Source of the DNA: an uncultured Eubacteriales bacterium
GTDB lineage: Bacteria > Bacillota > Clostridia > Oscillospirales > Acutalibacteraceae
DNA: 6,932 nt
Direction of reading: 5' to 3'
Assembly: GCA_934476025.1 (NCBI GenBank)
Contig: CAKSNI010000059.1
Coordinates: 1 to 6,932 of the forward strand
A program made the position numbers and the translations under genes. The notes beneath the pieces were generated by a model. It did not search any database, was not told the DNA's origin, and saw only the letters and a program-made list of their open reading frames with translations. The number at the start of each line of letters is the position of its first letter. The first letter of the stretch is position 1. Shown piece after piece: positions 1-5,761 of the stretch.

Positions 1-47
1 GGCTGACCGGTTGTTTTCAGCCGAAAAAGTGAATTTGCCAATAAGAA

Positions 48-79
48 GGCGGCCGTTTTCCTTTTGGAAAACGGCCGCC
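48..79 (-). terminator. Intrinsic terminator of the dnaX-ebfC-recR-DUF896 operon
   Basis: A perfect inverted repeat has arms GGCGGCCGTTTTCC (48-61) and GGAAAACGGCCGCC (66-79) around a 4-base loop, giving a 14-bp GC-rich stem. Read on the minus strand it begins 14 bases after the stop codon of the last gene and is followed by TTCTTATT, a T-rich though interrupted tail. On the plus strand the hairpin is followed by TGCAGGGCC, which is not a terminator tail, so it most likely acts on leftward transcription. A second, weaker hairpin (arms 1-6 and 17-22) lies further out at the window edge. Confidence 0.85.
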
Positions 80-93
80 TGCAGGGCCTTTGA

Positions 94-321
94 TTATTTA
101 TCTTCCTTTCCGGGATTCTTCCGCTTTTTCACGGCTTCTTTGGTGCCGTCCGGACGAAGAATCACCATGTGATCCAGCTGCGCTTCCAGATTCTCCTTAT
201 AAGCGTTGATATAAGCCCGCCGAAGTTCGGCCTGCTCGGCCTTTTCCCCGTCGCTCAGACCGCTTTCCCGCTGCTTTTTGGCCAGCTCGTTAATGCGGTC
301 GATGGTTTTTTGATCGATCAC
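94..321 (-). CDS. DUF896 / YnzC (UPF0291) family small protein
   Basis: This 75-residue protein matches the DUF896/YnzC family in length and layout. The N-terminal part (IDRINELAKKQ, then LSDGEKAEQAELRRAYI) forms the family's short helical hairpin, followed by LRPDGT and a basic, probably disordered tail (KKRKNPGKEDK). It is presumably cytoplasmic. The start is GTG at 321-319, overlapping the recR stop in GTGA, so it is probably translationally coupled; an AAGGGAG Shine-Dalgarno lies inside the recR end. It is the last gene before the terminator at 48-79. Family function is unknown. In Bacillus subtilis ynzC belongs to the LexA-controlled yneA-yneB-ynzC operon, so sitting behind recR is a second link to DNA repair. 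That link is inference; the family call is firm. Confidence 0.85.
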   Translation of the reverse strand: MIDQKTIDRINELAKKQRESGLSDGEKAEQAELRRAYINAYKENLEAQLDHMVILRPDGTKEAVKKRKNPGKEDK

Positions 322-917
322 AGTTCATTTCTCCCTTCCAGCGCCCGGGTCAGGGTGCGCTCATCGGCATATTCAAGATCGCCGCCAACCGGAATCCCGT
401 AGGCCAGTCGGGTGACCTTGATACCGAGGGGCTTGATCAGCCGGGTAAGGTAACTGGCGGTGGCTTCTCCTTCTACATTCAGATTGGTGGCCATAATGAC
501 CTCTTTGACCATTGGGTCGGAAAGCCGGGCCATCAATTCCTTTACCTTCAGCCGGTCGGCCCCGACACCGTCCAGCGGAGAAATGCAACCGTGCAGAACA
601 TGGTAAAGCCCCCGGTATTCCCGGGTTCTTTCAAAAGCCAGAACGTTCCGCGGATCCTCCACAACGCAAATCACCGAACGGTCCCGGTTCGGGTCGCTGC
701 AGATCGGGCAGAGTTCTTCGGTACTCATGGCCTGACAGCAGGAGCAAAAATGAATCTTTTCCCGGGCGTTCAGAATTGCCTGCGCAAAATCCCGGGAGAA
801 CTTTTCCGGTTGTTCCAGCATAAAAAAGGCCAACCGTTGAGCGGTTTTGCGGCCGATGCCCGGCAGCTTTTCAAATTGATTGCAAAGCTCGTTTAAGGGC
901 TGTAATTGGTATGGCAT
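318..917 (-). CDS. recR: Recombination mediator protein RecR
   Basis: RecR works with RecO (and RecF) to load RecA on SSB-covered single-stranded DNA at gaps and stalled forks. The 199-residue length is the normal family size. Visible domains in order are a helix-hairpin-helix (LPGIGRKTAQRLAF, residues 18-31), a four-cysteine zinc finger (C58, C61, C70, C73), a Toprim domain from about residue 81 (acidic E87 in CVVEDPRN, then IMATNLNVEGEATA near 141-154) and the C-terminal GIPVGGDLEYAD segment that closes the family. The ATG at 917-915 lies one base after the ebfC stop, with only a modest GGGATG-like ribosome site, so coupling to ebfC is likely. The dnaX-ebfC-recR order is conserved across Firmicutes. 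Nothing appears broken. Confidence 0.97.
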   Translation of the reverse strand: MPYQLQPLNELCNQFEKLPGIGRKTAQRLAFFMLEQPEKFSRDFAQAILNAREKIHFCSCCQAMSTEELCPICSDPNRDRSVICVVEDPRNVLAFERTREYRGLYHVLHGCISPLDGVGADRLKVKELMARLSDPMVKEVIMATNLNVEGEATASYLTRLIKPLGIKVTRLAYGIPVGGDLEYADERTLTRALEGRNEL

Positions 918-918
918 A

Positions 919-1260
919 TCAGAACATCCCGGGCAGATTCAGCCCGCCGGTGATGGCTCCCATTTCTTCTTCGGCGGTTTTGGCAGCGGTCTGGATGGCT
1001 TCGTTGACCGCAACGGTAATCAGATCCTCCAGCATTTCCGCATCTTCCGGATCGATGATTTCGGGGTTGACGGTCAGCTTGCGGATCAGGTGGTTTCCGT
1101 CAACTACGGCGGTTACCGCACCGCCGCCGGCTGTGCCGGTGTATTCACGGGATTGCAGATCTTCCTGCAGGGTGGCCATTTCCTCCTGCATTTTCTGCGC
1201 CTTCATCAGCATGGCATTCATGTTTCCGGGGCCGCCGGATTGGGGAATTCTGACTTTCAT
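919..1260 (-). CDS. ebfC: YbaB/EbfC family nucleoid-associated protein
   Basis: This is a small DNA-binding protein of the YbaB/EbfC family, which dimerises and binds DNA as a nucleoid-associated factor. At 113 residues it has the family's usual size. Family landmarks are NMNAMLMKAQKMQEEMATLQ in the first helix, the strand segment GTAGGGAVTAVVDGNHLIRKLTVNPEIID, then an acidic segment (DPEDAEMLEDLITVAVNEAI) and a Gly/Met-rich end (MGAITGGLNLPGMF). I chose the ATG at 1260 because an AAAGGAAAG Shine-Dalgarno precedes it; an in-frame ATG at 1281 would add seven residues but lacks a good ribosome site. It lies 36 bases after dnaX and one base before recR, the standard arrangement. It is proposed to support RecR or clamp-loader work, but that role is not shown. 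Confidence 0.95.
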   Translation of the reverse strand: MKVRIPQSGGPGNMNAMLMKAQKMQEEMATLQEDLQSREYTGTAGGGAVTAVVDGNHLIRKLTVNPEIIDPEDAEMLEDLITVAVNEAIQTAAKTAEEEMGAITGGLNLPGMF

Positions 1261-1296
1261 GTGGGTTTCTTTCCTTTCCATGATATCCGGAATGCG

Positions 1297-2856
1297 TCAG
1301 GATTGCATCCGGTCGTTTAAAATTTCAAGCGGATCTTTTCGAACCGGTTCGGCGGATTCGCCGGGACGATAGGGCCCTAACCGATAGGACCGGCCGGCCA
1401 CCTGCTCCAGCGCCTTTTTGATACTGACCCGCAACTGGGAATTGGCGTTGATCATTTGGCGGAAAAGGGGATTCGGTGCGTCAATCAGCAGAAATTCCCC
1501 TTTTAGATAGGCTTTGGAATCGTTGAGAATCCCGATGGTCGGGGGGCAACTGACCGCGAGAAGCGACAAAACCTCCCGCCAGGCCCGAAACGGTATGATT
1601 TTTTCCGGATCACCGGAGGCTTTCGGGGGGGCTGAAACTCCGATTGCCTCGGTCGGCATTTCCGGATCGGCCGGAATTGCGGCAGAGGCGGTCGATGCCG
1701 GTGCCTCAGCGGAAACCGGGGCGGATGTCGGATGAGAAATCGCGGTTGCCGGCCGGGAAACCGGAGCCTCGGCTTCTTCCTTTAGACAAAGACGGATCAG
1801 AACAATTTCCATTTGCAGCCGCCGGTTGCCGGACTGCATCTGAACACCGGCTTCACTCAATCGGCGCAAAATGCCGAGCAGGTCGGCCAGGCGATATTCG
1901 GCGGCCTGACGCTGCAGCTGTTCGATATGATCGGCGCTGCAGACAATCGGAACCTTGTTGTTTTTGCAGGTTTTGACAATCATTAAGTTGCGGTAATGCT
2001 CGGTCAGTTCGTTGAGCAGCCGCAGCATATCTACTGAATCGTTATACAGCCGGTCCAACAGCGCCAGGCAGGCCTGAGCGTCGGATTTTAAAACGGCATC
2101 GGCCAGTTGAACCAAGTATTCCTTTCCGGCCATTCCGCAGACCCGGGTGACGGTTTCTTCGGTGATATCGGAGGAAGCGGCACTGCAAAGATCCAAAAGA
2201 CTCAGTGCGTCCCGCATTCCGCCGTCGGCGGCTACGGCAATGAGCCGTGCAGCCTCGTCTGAAACGGTGAAATGTTCCTTTTCGGCAATTTCCCGAAGCC
2301 GTCGGCAGATGCAGTCTGCTTCAATCCGGTGAAAATCGAATCGCTGACAACGGGAAAGGATGGTGGCCGGCAGTTTGTGCACTTCGGTGGTGGCCAGAAT
2401 AAAAACGACGTGTTCCGGCGGCTCCTCCAGCGTTTTGAGCAGAGCGTTAAAAGCACTTTCCGAAAGCATATGCACTTCGTCGATGATATACACCCGGTAT
2501 TTTGAATCGGCCGGAGCGTAATTGATTTGATCCCGAAGGGAACGGATGTCGTCTACCCCGTTGTTGGAGGCGGCATCGATTTCGGCAATATCGGTATTGC
2601 TGCCCTCGGCAATCGCCCGACAGGACTCACACTCTCCGCAGGGATCGCCGTTTACAGGGGAAAGACAGTTGACGGCTTTGGCCAGAATTTTGGCGCAGCT
2701 GGTTTTGCCGGTTCCCCGGGTGCCGGTGAACAGATAGGCATGAAAGACCTTCCCGGCTGCCAGTTCGTTTTTCAGGGTTCGAGTGATAGGATCCTGCCCG
2801 ACAACATCGGAAAAAGTGACGGGACGGTATTTTCGGTACAGTGCCTGGTAAGCCAC
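1297..2856 (-). CDS. dnaX: DNA polymerase III subunit gamma/tau (DnaX)
   Basis: DnaX is the AAA+ motor subunit of the clamp loader, which opens the beta sliding clamp and links it to polymerase at the fork. The 519-residue protein starts AYQALYRKYRP, the classic DnaX N-terminus. Visible motifs are Walker A GTRGTGKT (45-52), a zinc module (C64, C73, C76, C79), Walker B IIDEVH (124-129), sensor 1 LATTE (154-158), the SRC arginine-finger motif (168-170) and sensor 2 GGMRDALS (212-219). An Ala/Pro-rich linker (about 358-417) leads to a C-terminal tau-type domain of about 100 residues. The GTG start at 2856 has an AAAGGAAG ribosome site; the frame stays open upstream to 2961, but that part lies inside the SRP RNA. 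I see no separate dnaX promoter, so read-through from the SRP RNA promoter is likely. Confidence 0.97.
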   Translation of the reverse strand: MAYQALYRKYRPVTFSDVVGQDPITRTLKNELAAGKVFHAYLFTGTRGTGKTSCAKILAKAVNCLSPVNGDPCGECESCRAIAEGSNTDIAEIDAASNNGVDDIRSLRDQINYAPADSKYRVYIIDEVHMLSESAFNALLKTLEEPPEHVVFILATTEVHKLPATILSRCQRFDFHRIEADCICRRLREIAEKEHFTVSDEAARLIAVAADGGMRDALSLLDLCSAASSDITEETVTRVCGMAGKEYLVQLADAVLKSDAQACLALLDRLYNDSVDMLRLLNELTEHYRNLMIVKTCKNNKVPIVCSADHIEQLQRQAAEYRLADLLGILRRLSEAGVQMQSGNRRLQMEIVLIRLCLKEEAEAPVSRPATAISHPTSAPVSAEAPASTASAAIPADPEMPTEAIGVSAPPKASGDPEKIIPFRAWREVLSLLAVSCPPTIGILNDSKAYLKGEFLLIDAPNPLFRQMINANSQLRVSIKKALEQVAGRSYRLGPYRPGESAEPVRKDPLEILNDRMQS

Positions 2857-2896
2857 GCTGCCGCTTCCTTTCTGTTCAAAATTCCCTGTTCGGGTG

Positions 2897-2929
2897 AAAA
2901 AATTCCTGCGTGTATCAGTGTACGAATGG
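2897..2929 (-). terminator. 3' arm of SRP RNA terminal helix plus T-run: partial terminator or processing site ahead of dnaX
   Basis: The 3' arm of the SRP RNA closing helix (2905-2929) pairs with 3022-3046 over 25 positions, with one C-A mismatch and one G-U pair. On the minus strand it is followed by AATTTTTT (2904-2897). This has the form of an intrinsic terminator built from the RNA's own ends, only about 40 bases before the dnaX start. Since dnaX must still be expressed, termination is probably partial. The duplex could also be an RNase III substrate, as known for the Bacillus subtilis scRNA precursor. Both roles are inferred. Confidence 0.55.
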
Positions 2930-3053
2930 ACCGATTGACTGCGGCACACGGAAAACACCACTTAATGCTGCTCGGTTCCCCGCCTGACATGGTTCATGGG
3001 ATCCCGTTGCACAGGACCCGCCCATTCGCACACTGATGCACGCAGGCTTCAGC
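2905..3053 (-). ncRNA. ffs: Small bacterial signal recognition particle RNA (4.5S-like, no Alu domain)
   Basis: This is the RNA core of the signal recognition particle, which binds Ffh and targets ribosomes making membrane proteins to FtsY. The domain IV hairpin is clear on the minus strand: ACCA (2993-2990), GTCAGG internal loop, a GGAA tetraloop closed by CGG/CCG (2982-2973), AGCAGC, then TGGT (2960-2957). Upstream come GGGTCC, TGTGCAACGGGA and CCATGAACC, typical of Firmicute SRP RNAs. The molecule is about 149 bases and is closed by a 25-bp end helix (3022-3046 with 2905-2929). There is no room for the helices 2-4 Alu domain of the roughly 270-base Bacillus scRNA. The 5' end at about 3053 is inferred from the promoter; the 3' end from the helix. 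Location just upstream of dnaX is the conserved Firmicute position. Confidence 0.92.
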
Positions 3054-3059
3054 CTGTTT

Positions 3060-3088
3060 ATTATAATGCATTTTCCTGCCTTTTACAA
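3060..3088 (-). promoter_or_regulatory. Sigma-A promoter of the SRP RNA and dnaX operon
   Basis: On the minus strand, TTGTAA (3088-3083) and a consensus TATAAT (3065-3060) are separated by exactly 17 bases. Transcription would start about 7 bases on, near 3053, just before the SRP RNA 5' helix. A near-consensus element suits a highly expressed housekeeping RNA. It stands back to back with the trehalase promoter, the two -35 boxes being 7 bases apart. Confidence 0.85.
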
Positions 3089-3095
3089 GTAGGAA

Positions 3096-3124
3096 TTGAA
3101 AAAATTTTTGAAATATGATATAAT
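3096..3124 (+). promoter_or_regulatory. Sigma-A promoter with extended -10, for the trehalase-like gene
   Basis: TTGAAA (3096-3101) and TATAAT (3119-3124) are separated by 17 bases, and TGA just before the -10 box supplies an extended -10 (TG at 3116-3117). Expected start of transcription is near 3131, leaving a leader of about 100 bases before the ATG at 3232. The initial transcribed region carries the palindrome at 3128-3149. Confidence 0.83.
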
Positions 3125-3127
3125 CGA

Positions 3128-3149
3128 TGAGAAAAAAGATTTTTTCTCA
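3128..3149 (+). promoter_or_regulatory. 22-bp palindrome over the transcription start: likely operator
   Basis: Arms TGAGAAAAAA (3128-3137) and TTTTTTCTCA (3140-3149) are perfect complements with a 2-base centre, GA. The palindrome starts four bases after the -10 box and covers the expected +1 of the trehalase transcript, a standard place for repressor binding. Its A/T-rich arms and lack of a CG centre argue against a typical LacI-type operator; a GntR-type or other dimeric regulator would fit. In RNA the arms can pair but the 2-base centre gives a strained loop, so a DNA site is the better reading. The regulator is not encoded in this window. Confidence 0.5.
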
Positions 3150-3231
3150 GAAAGCCCGGCGGGCCAAAAGAGCATTCTCGGTTTTTCCGGAATTGCGCGA
3201 AGCAAAAACCAGGAACAAAGGAAGATTCAAA

Positions 3232-4470
3232 ATGACATCCGTAAAAGAATACATTCAAAGCCATTGGCAGGATACCGTCCGCCTGAATCCGCGGGACAAG
3301 GGCCGTCTGCTCGGCCTGCCGAAACCCTACACCGTTCCCTGCATCGGGGATTTTTTTCAGGAAATGTATTATTGGGACACCTATTTCACCAATGTGGGGC
3401 TGATTCTTTCCTCCCGGGTGGATCAGGCCAAAAACAATTGCGAAAATATGGCTGCGTTGATCTGCCGGTTCGGCTTTATGCCCAACGGCAACCGCACCTA
3501 TTATCTCAACCGCTCTCAACCGCCGTTTTTTTCTCGGATGGTGGCGCAGGTCTACCGGGAAACCGGCGAGAAGGAATGGCTGGAAGGGATGTGGGAACCG
3601 CTTTGCACGGAATACCGTTTTTGGCAGGAAAAACGGATGACCGACTGCGGATTGAACCGCTATTACGGGTATGCCGGCGGAGAGGTGACCAAAGGGGAAA
3701 ACGGCCGGGCTTTTTGTACCCGGATCGGTCGCCCGGCACCGCAGGATGCAAAGGAATTGGCAAAACTCGGGGAAAGCTTTATGAGTTTTGCCGAAAGCGG
3801 ATGGGACTGCAACAGTCGGTTCGGCCTCTATGCCCAGAACGGCGTGCCGGCAGATCTCAATGCCTTGCTGTACGGGATGGAAAAAGATCTTGAGCATTTC
3901 GCCGAAATTTTGAACCGGCCGGGAGAACGGGCCTTTTTTGAAAAAGCCGCCGAAGAACGGGCAGAACGAATGCGGAAAATTCTGTGGAATGAAGAAATCG
4001 GGGCTTTTTGTGACTATGATTTTGCGGAAAAGAAACTGCACCGATTGGCTTCCTGTGCGGCCTTTTATCCGATGACAACCGGTTTGCTGACCAAAGAAGA
4101 AGCCGCCAAAACCCGGAAACTGCTTGAAAAACTGGAATTTGAACACGGGGTCGCCTGCTGTGAAGCACGGGAGGATCTGATGAATCTGCAGTGGGATTAT
4201 CCGAACGGATGGGCCTGCCTGCATTATATGGTGGTGGACGGGCTGTTCTCCTATGGTTATCGGGAGGATGCACTTCGGATTGCCGAAAAGTATGTCCGGA
4301 CGGTGGAACGCAATTTTGAGTCAACCGGCAATCTTTGGGAAAAATACAATGTAGTAACCGGCGAAGTGGCTGTCAATAAGGAATACAAAACGCCGCCGAT
4401 GATGGGGTGGAGTGCCGGAATTTATCTGTACTGCCGCTCTTTGTTGGATTCCGCAGCGGAAAACGCCTGA
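3232..4470 (+). CDS. GH37-family trehalase-like glycoside hydrolase
   Basis: Glycoside hydrolase family 37 enzymes hydrolyse alpha,alpha-trehalose to two glucoses with inversion. Visible motifs in this 412-residue protein are FQEMYYWDTYF (42-52), PNGNRTYYLNRSQPP (84-98), AESGWDCNSR with the expected catalytic acid D192, QWDYPNGW (320-327) and NLWEKYN with the expected base E370. No signal peptide or membrane segment is seen, so it should be cytoplasmic, like Escherichia coli TreF. It is much shorter than the usual roughly 550 residues. The first signature is altered: P-G-G-R-F before the YYWD motif is replaced by PCIGDFF (36-42), losing an arginine thought to contact substrate. Substrate may therefore differ from trehalose. 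The ATG at 3232 follows an AAAGGAAG ribosome site; an upstream in-frame ATG at 3127 lies before the expected +1. It is a single-gene unit as far as can be seen; no trehalose transporter is next to it. Confidence 0.87.
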   Translation: MTSVKEYIQSHWQDTVRLNPRDKGRLLGLPKPYTVPCIGDFFQEMYYWDTYFTNVGLILSSRVDQAKNNCENMAALICRFGFMPNGNRTYYLNRSQPPFFSRMVAQVYRETGEKEWLEGMWEPLCTEYRFWQEKRMTDCGLNRYYGYAGGEVTKGENGRAFCTRIGRPAPQDAKELAKLGESFMSFAESGWDCNSRFGLYAQNGVPADLNALLYGMEKDLEHFAEILNRPGERAFFEKAAEERAERMRKILWNEEIGAFCDYDFAEKKLHRLASCAAFYPMTTGLLTKEEAAKTRKLLEKLEFEHGVACCEAREDLMNLQWDYPNGWACLHYMVVDGLFSYGYREDALRIAEKYVRTVERNFESTGNLWEKYNVVTGEVAVNKEYKTPPMMGWSAGIYLYCRSLLDSAAENA

Positions 4471-4488
4471 CCGCATTCCGACAAACAG

Positions 4489-4517
4489 TTGAAACATGAC
4501 GGATATTCTGTTATAAT
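4489..4517 (+). promoter_or_regulatory. Sigma-A promoter of the beta-helix/Nudix/RING operon
   Basis: TTGAAA (4489-4494) and TATAAT (4512-4517) are separated by 17 bases, 19 bases beyond the trehalase stop codon. The start of transcription would be near 4524. No convincing terminator separates the trehalase from this promoter; the only candidate is a 4-bp hairpin (4520-4530) followed by CTTTTT that coincides with the expected +1. The short intergenic stretch 4471-4573 holds nothing else. Confidence 0.82.
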
Positions 4518-4573
4518 ACCCCTCAGAGGGCTTTTTGCCAAAAGACGAAAAGCAAGGAAAGGAAGAGATCAGG

Positions 4574-5239
4574 GTGAACGAATTTGACCCGAAACAATTT
4601 TTTGATTTGAGCCATACCGAAGCGGCCCCGCTTTTTGAAGGCGTGGAGGCGGTTTGGCAGGTACTTGCGAAAATCGGGGAATTTATTGAACAACTCGGCC
4701 CGACACTGGACAAACAGGTGTACGAACAGGTGGCACCGAGTGTTTGGATTGCCAAAAGCGCAAGGGTAGCTCCTTCGGCTTTGATCACCGGCCCCTGTAT
4801 CATCGGGGAAAATACCGAAGTGCGGCACTGTGCGTTTATTCGCGGAAAGGCCCTGGTCGGCCGGGACTGTGTGATCGGTAATTCCACCGAACTGAAAAAT
4901 GTGATTCTTTTTGATCATGTACAGGTTCCGCATTACAATTATGTCGGGGATTCGGTTCTCGGCTACCGCAGTCATATGGGGGCGGGGGCCATTACCTCCA
5001 ATGTAAAGGCGGATCGCTCCTTGGTAAGCGTTCGGGTCGGGGATCGGAAAATTGAAACCGGCCTGAAAAAATTCGGAGCTATCCTGGGAGATGGGGTAGA
5101 GGTCGGCTGTTCGTCGGTGTTGAACCCCGGCACGGTCATCGGGAAATCCAGCAGCATTTATCCGCTTTCCATGGTTCGCGGGGCGGTTCCGCAGGGGTGC
5201 ATTTATAAAAACCAAAACGAAATCGTCGTAAGGAAGTAA
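4574..5239 (+). CDS. Left-handed beta-helix acyltransferase-like protein (GlmU C-terminal-like)
   Basis: This 221-residue protein has a helical N-terminus (about 1-50) followed by hexapeptide repeats of a left-handed beta-helix from about residue 54 (VAPSVWIAKSARVAPSALITGPCIIGENTEV). The block VPHYNYVGDSVLGYRSHMGAGAITSN (118-143) aligns well with the GlmU acetyltransferase domain; H120 matches the GlmU catalytic histidine and Y123 the active-site tyrosine, while H134 replaces the usual asparagine. A further segment (FGAILGDGVEVGCSSVLNPGTVIG) continues the helix. The uridylyltransferase domain is absent, so this is not GlmU itself. It probably transfers an acyl group to, or otherwise handles, a sugar phosphate or nucleotide sugar; substrate is unknown. 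The GTG at 4574 has an AAGGAAG site 8 bases away; a TTG at 4535 is less likely, being only about 11 bases from the expected +1. Confidence 0.82.
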   Translation: MNEFDPKQFFDLSHTEAAPLFEGVEAVWQVLAKIGEFIEQLGPTLDKQVYEQVAPSVWIAKSARVAPSALITGPCIIGENTEVRHCAFIRGKALVGRDCVIGNSTELKNVILFDHVQVPHYNYVGDSVLGYRSHMGAGAITSNVKADRSLVSVRVGDRKIETGLKKFGAILGDGVEVGCSSVLNPGTVIGKSSSIYPLSMVRGAVPQGCIYKNQNEIVVRK

Positions 5240-5242
5240 CGA

Positions 5243-5761
5243 ATGGAAAAATGGGATGTTCTGAATGAGAACGGGGTTCCGACCGGCCGTGTGGCCGAAC
5301 GGGGAAACGGAACGCTCGGTCCCGGGGAATACCATCTGGTGGTACACATCTGGGTGGTATCTTCAAAGGGAGAATTTCTGATTCAAAGGCGAAGCCGGGA
5401 AAAAGCGCTGATGCCGGGGGAATGGGCCGCTACCGGCGGTTCGGCTATTTGCGGGGAAACCAGTTTCTGCGCCGCTCAGCGGGAATTGCTGGAAGAATTG
5501 GGTATTGCCGGGCCGATCCGGTATTTAAAAAAGATGGGGCGAATCAAAAAGAGAAACTCGTTTCTGGATATCTGGTTTATGAAAAGCGATACCCCGGTGT
5601 CCGGCCTTTTGCTTCAGCATTCGGAGGTGGCCGAGGCCCGTTGGGTCAGCGAACAAAAGCTCCGGGAAATGATCCGGGAACATCGGTTCCATCATTACGG
5701 AGCGCCCTATTTTGAATTGATTTTTCAGTATGCAAAGGAATATCGTTATGAGTTTGAGTGA
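5243..5761 (+). CDS. Nudix hydrolase
   Basis: This 172-residue protein carries a perfect Nudix box, G-x5-E-x7-R-E-U-x-E-E-x-G-U, at residues 66-88 (G66, E72, R80, E81, E84, E85, G87). The box binds divalent metal and cleaves a nucleoside diphosphate linked to another group. The start EKWDVLNENGVPTG and the segment HLVVHIWVVSSKGEFLIQRRS, followed by MPGEWAATGGS, are typical of the branch that also includes isopentenyl-diphosphate isomerase-like proteins. The isomerase CCGHP region is replaced by TGGSAICGE, so a hydrolase is the better call. Substrate cannot be read. The ATG at 5243 has its AAGGAAG ribosome site inside the last codons of the upstream gene and lies 3 bases beyond its stop. Its end overlaps the next gene by 14 bases. 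It might clean up or process a sugar nucleotide connected with the upstream protein, but this is inference. Confidence 0.93.
   Translation: MEKWDVLNENGVPTGRVAERGNGTLGPGEYHLVVHIWVVSSKGEFLIQRRSREKALMPGEWAATGGSAICGETSFCAAQRELLEELGIAGPIRYLKKMGRIKKRNSFLDIWFMKSDTPVSGLLLQHSEVAEARWVSEQKLREMIREHRFHHYGAPYFELIFQYAKEYRYEFE

Noticed and set aside
1..22. Hairpin GGCTGA/TCAGCC at the window edge as a second terminator.
   Set aside because: Only 6 bp, and any tail on the minus strand would lie outside the window.
1597..1605. Run of six A in dnaX (codons 418-420, GAA AAA ATC) as a gamma/tau frameshift site.
   Set aside because: The frame does not match the A-AAA-AAG heptamer (A-site re-pairing would fail), the run is short for polymerase slippage, and a -1 shift stays open for about 38 codons rather than stopping at once.
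2857..2961. In-frame N-terminal extension of dnaX by 35 residues.
   Set aside because: It lies over the SRP RNA 3' half and its T-run, and has no ribosome site; DnaX proteins begin at the (M/V)AYQALYRKYRP motif.
3061..4224. A 387-codon open frame on the minus strand opposite the trehalase.
   Set aside because: It is the antisense shadow of a gene with clear family motifs, shows no recognisable domain, and would run from inside another gene into the SRP promoter.
4520..4536. CCCT-CAG-AGGG hairpin followed by CTTTTT as a terminator of the trehalase gene.
   Set aside because: Only 4 bp with a 3-base loop, and it coincides with the expected start of the next transcript.
4535..4573. TTG start adding 13 residues to the beta-helix protein.
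   Set aside because: It leaves a leader of only about 11 bases after the inferred +1, while the GTG at 4574 has a clear AAGGAAG site.
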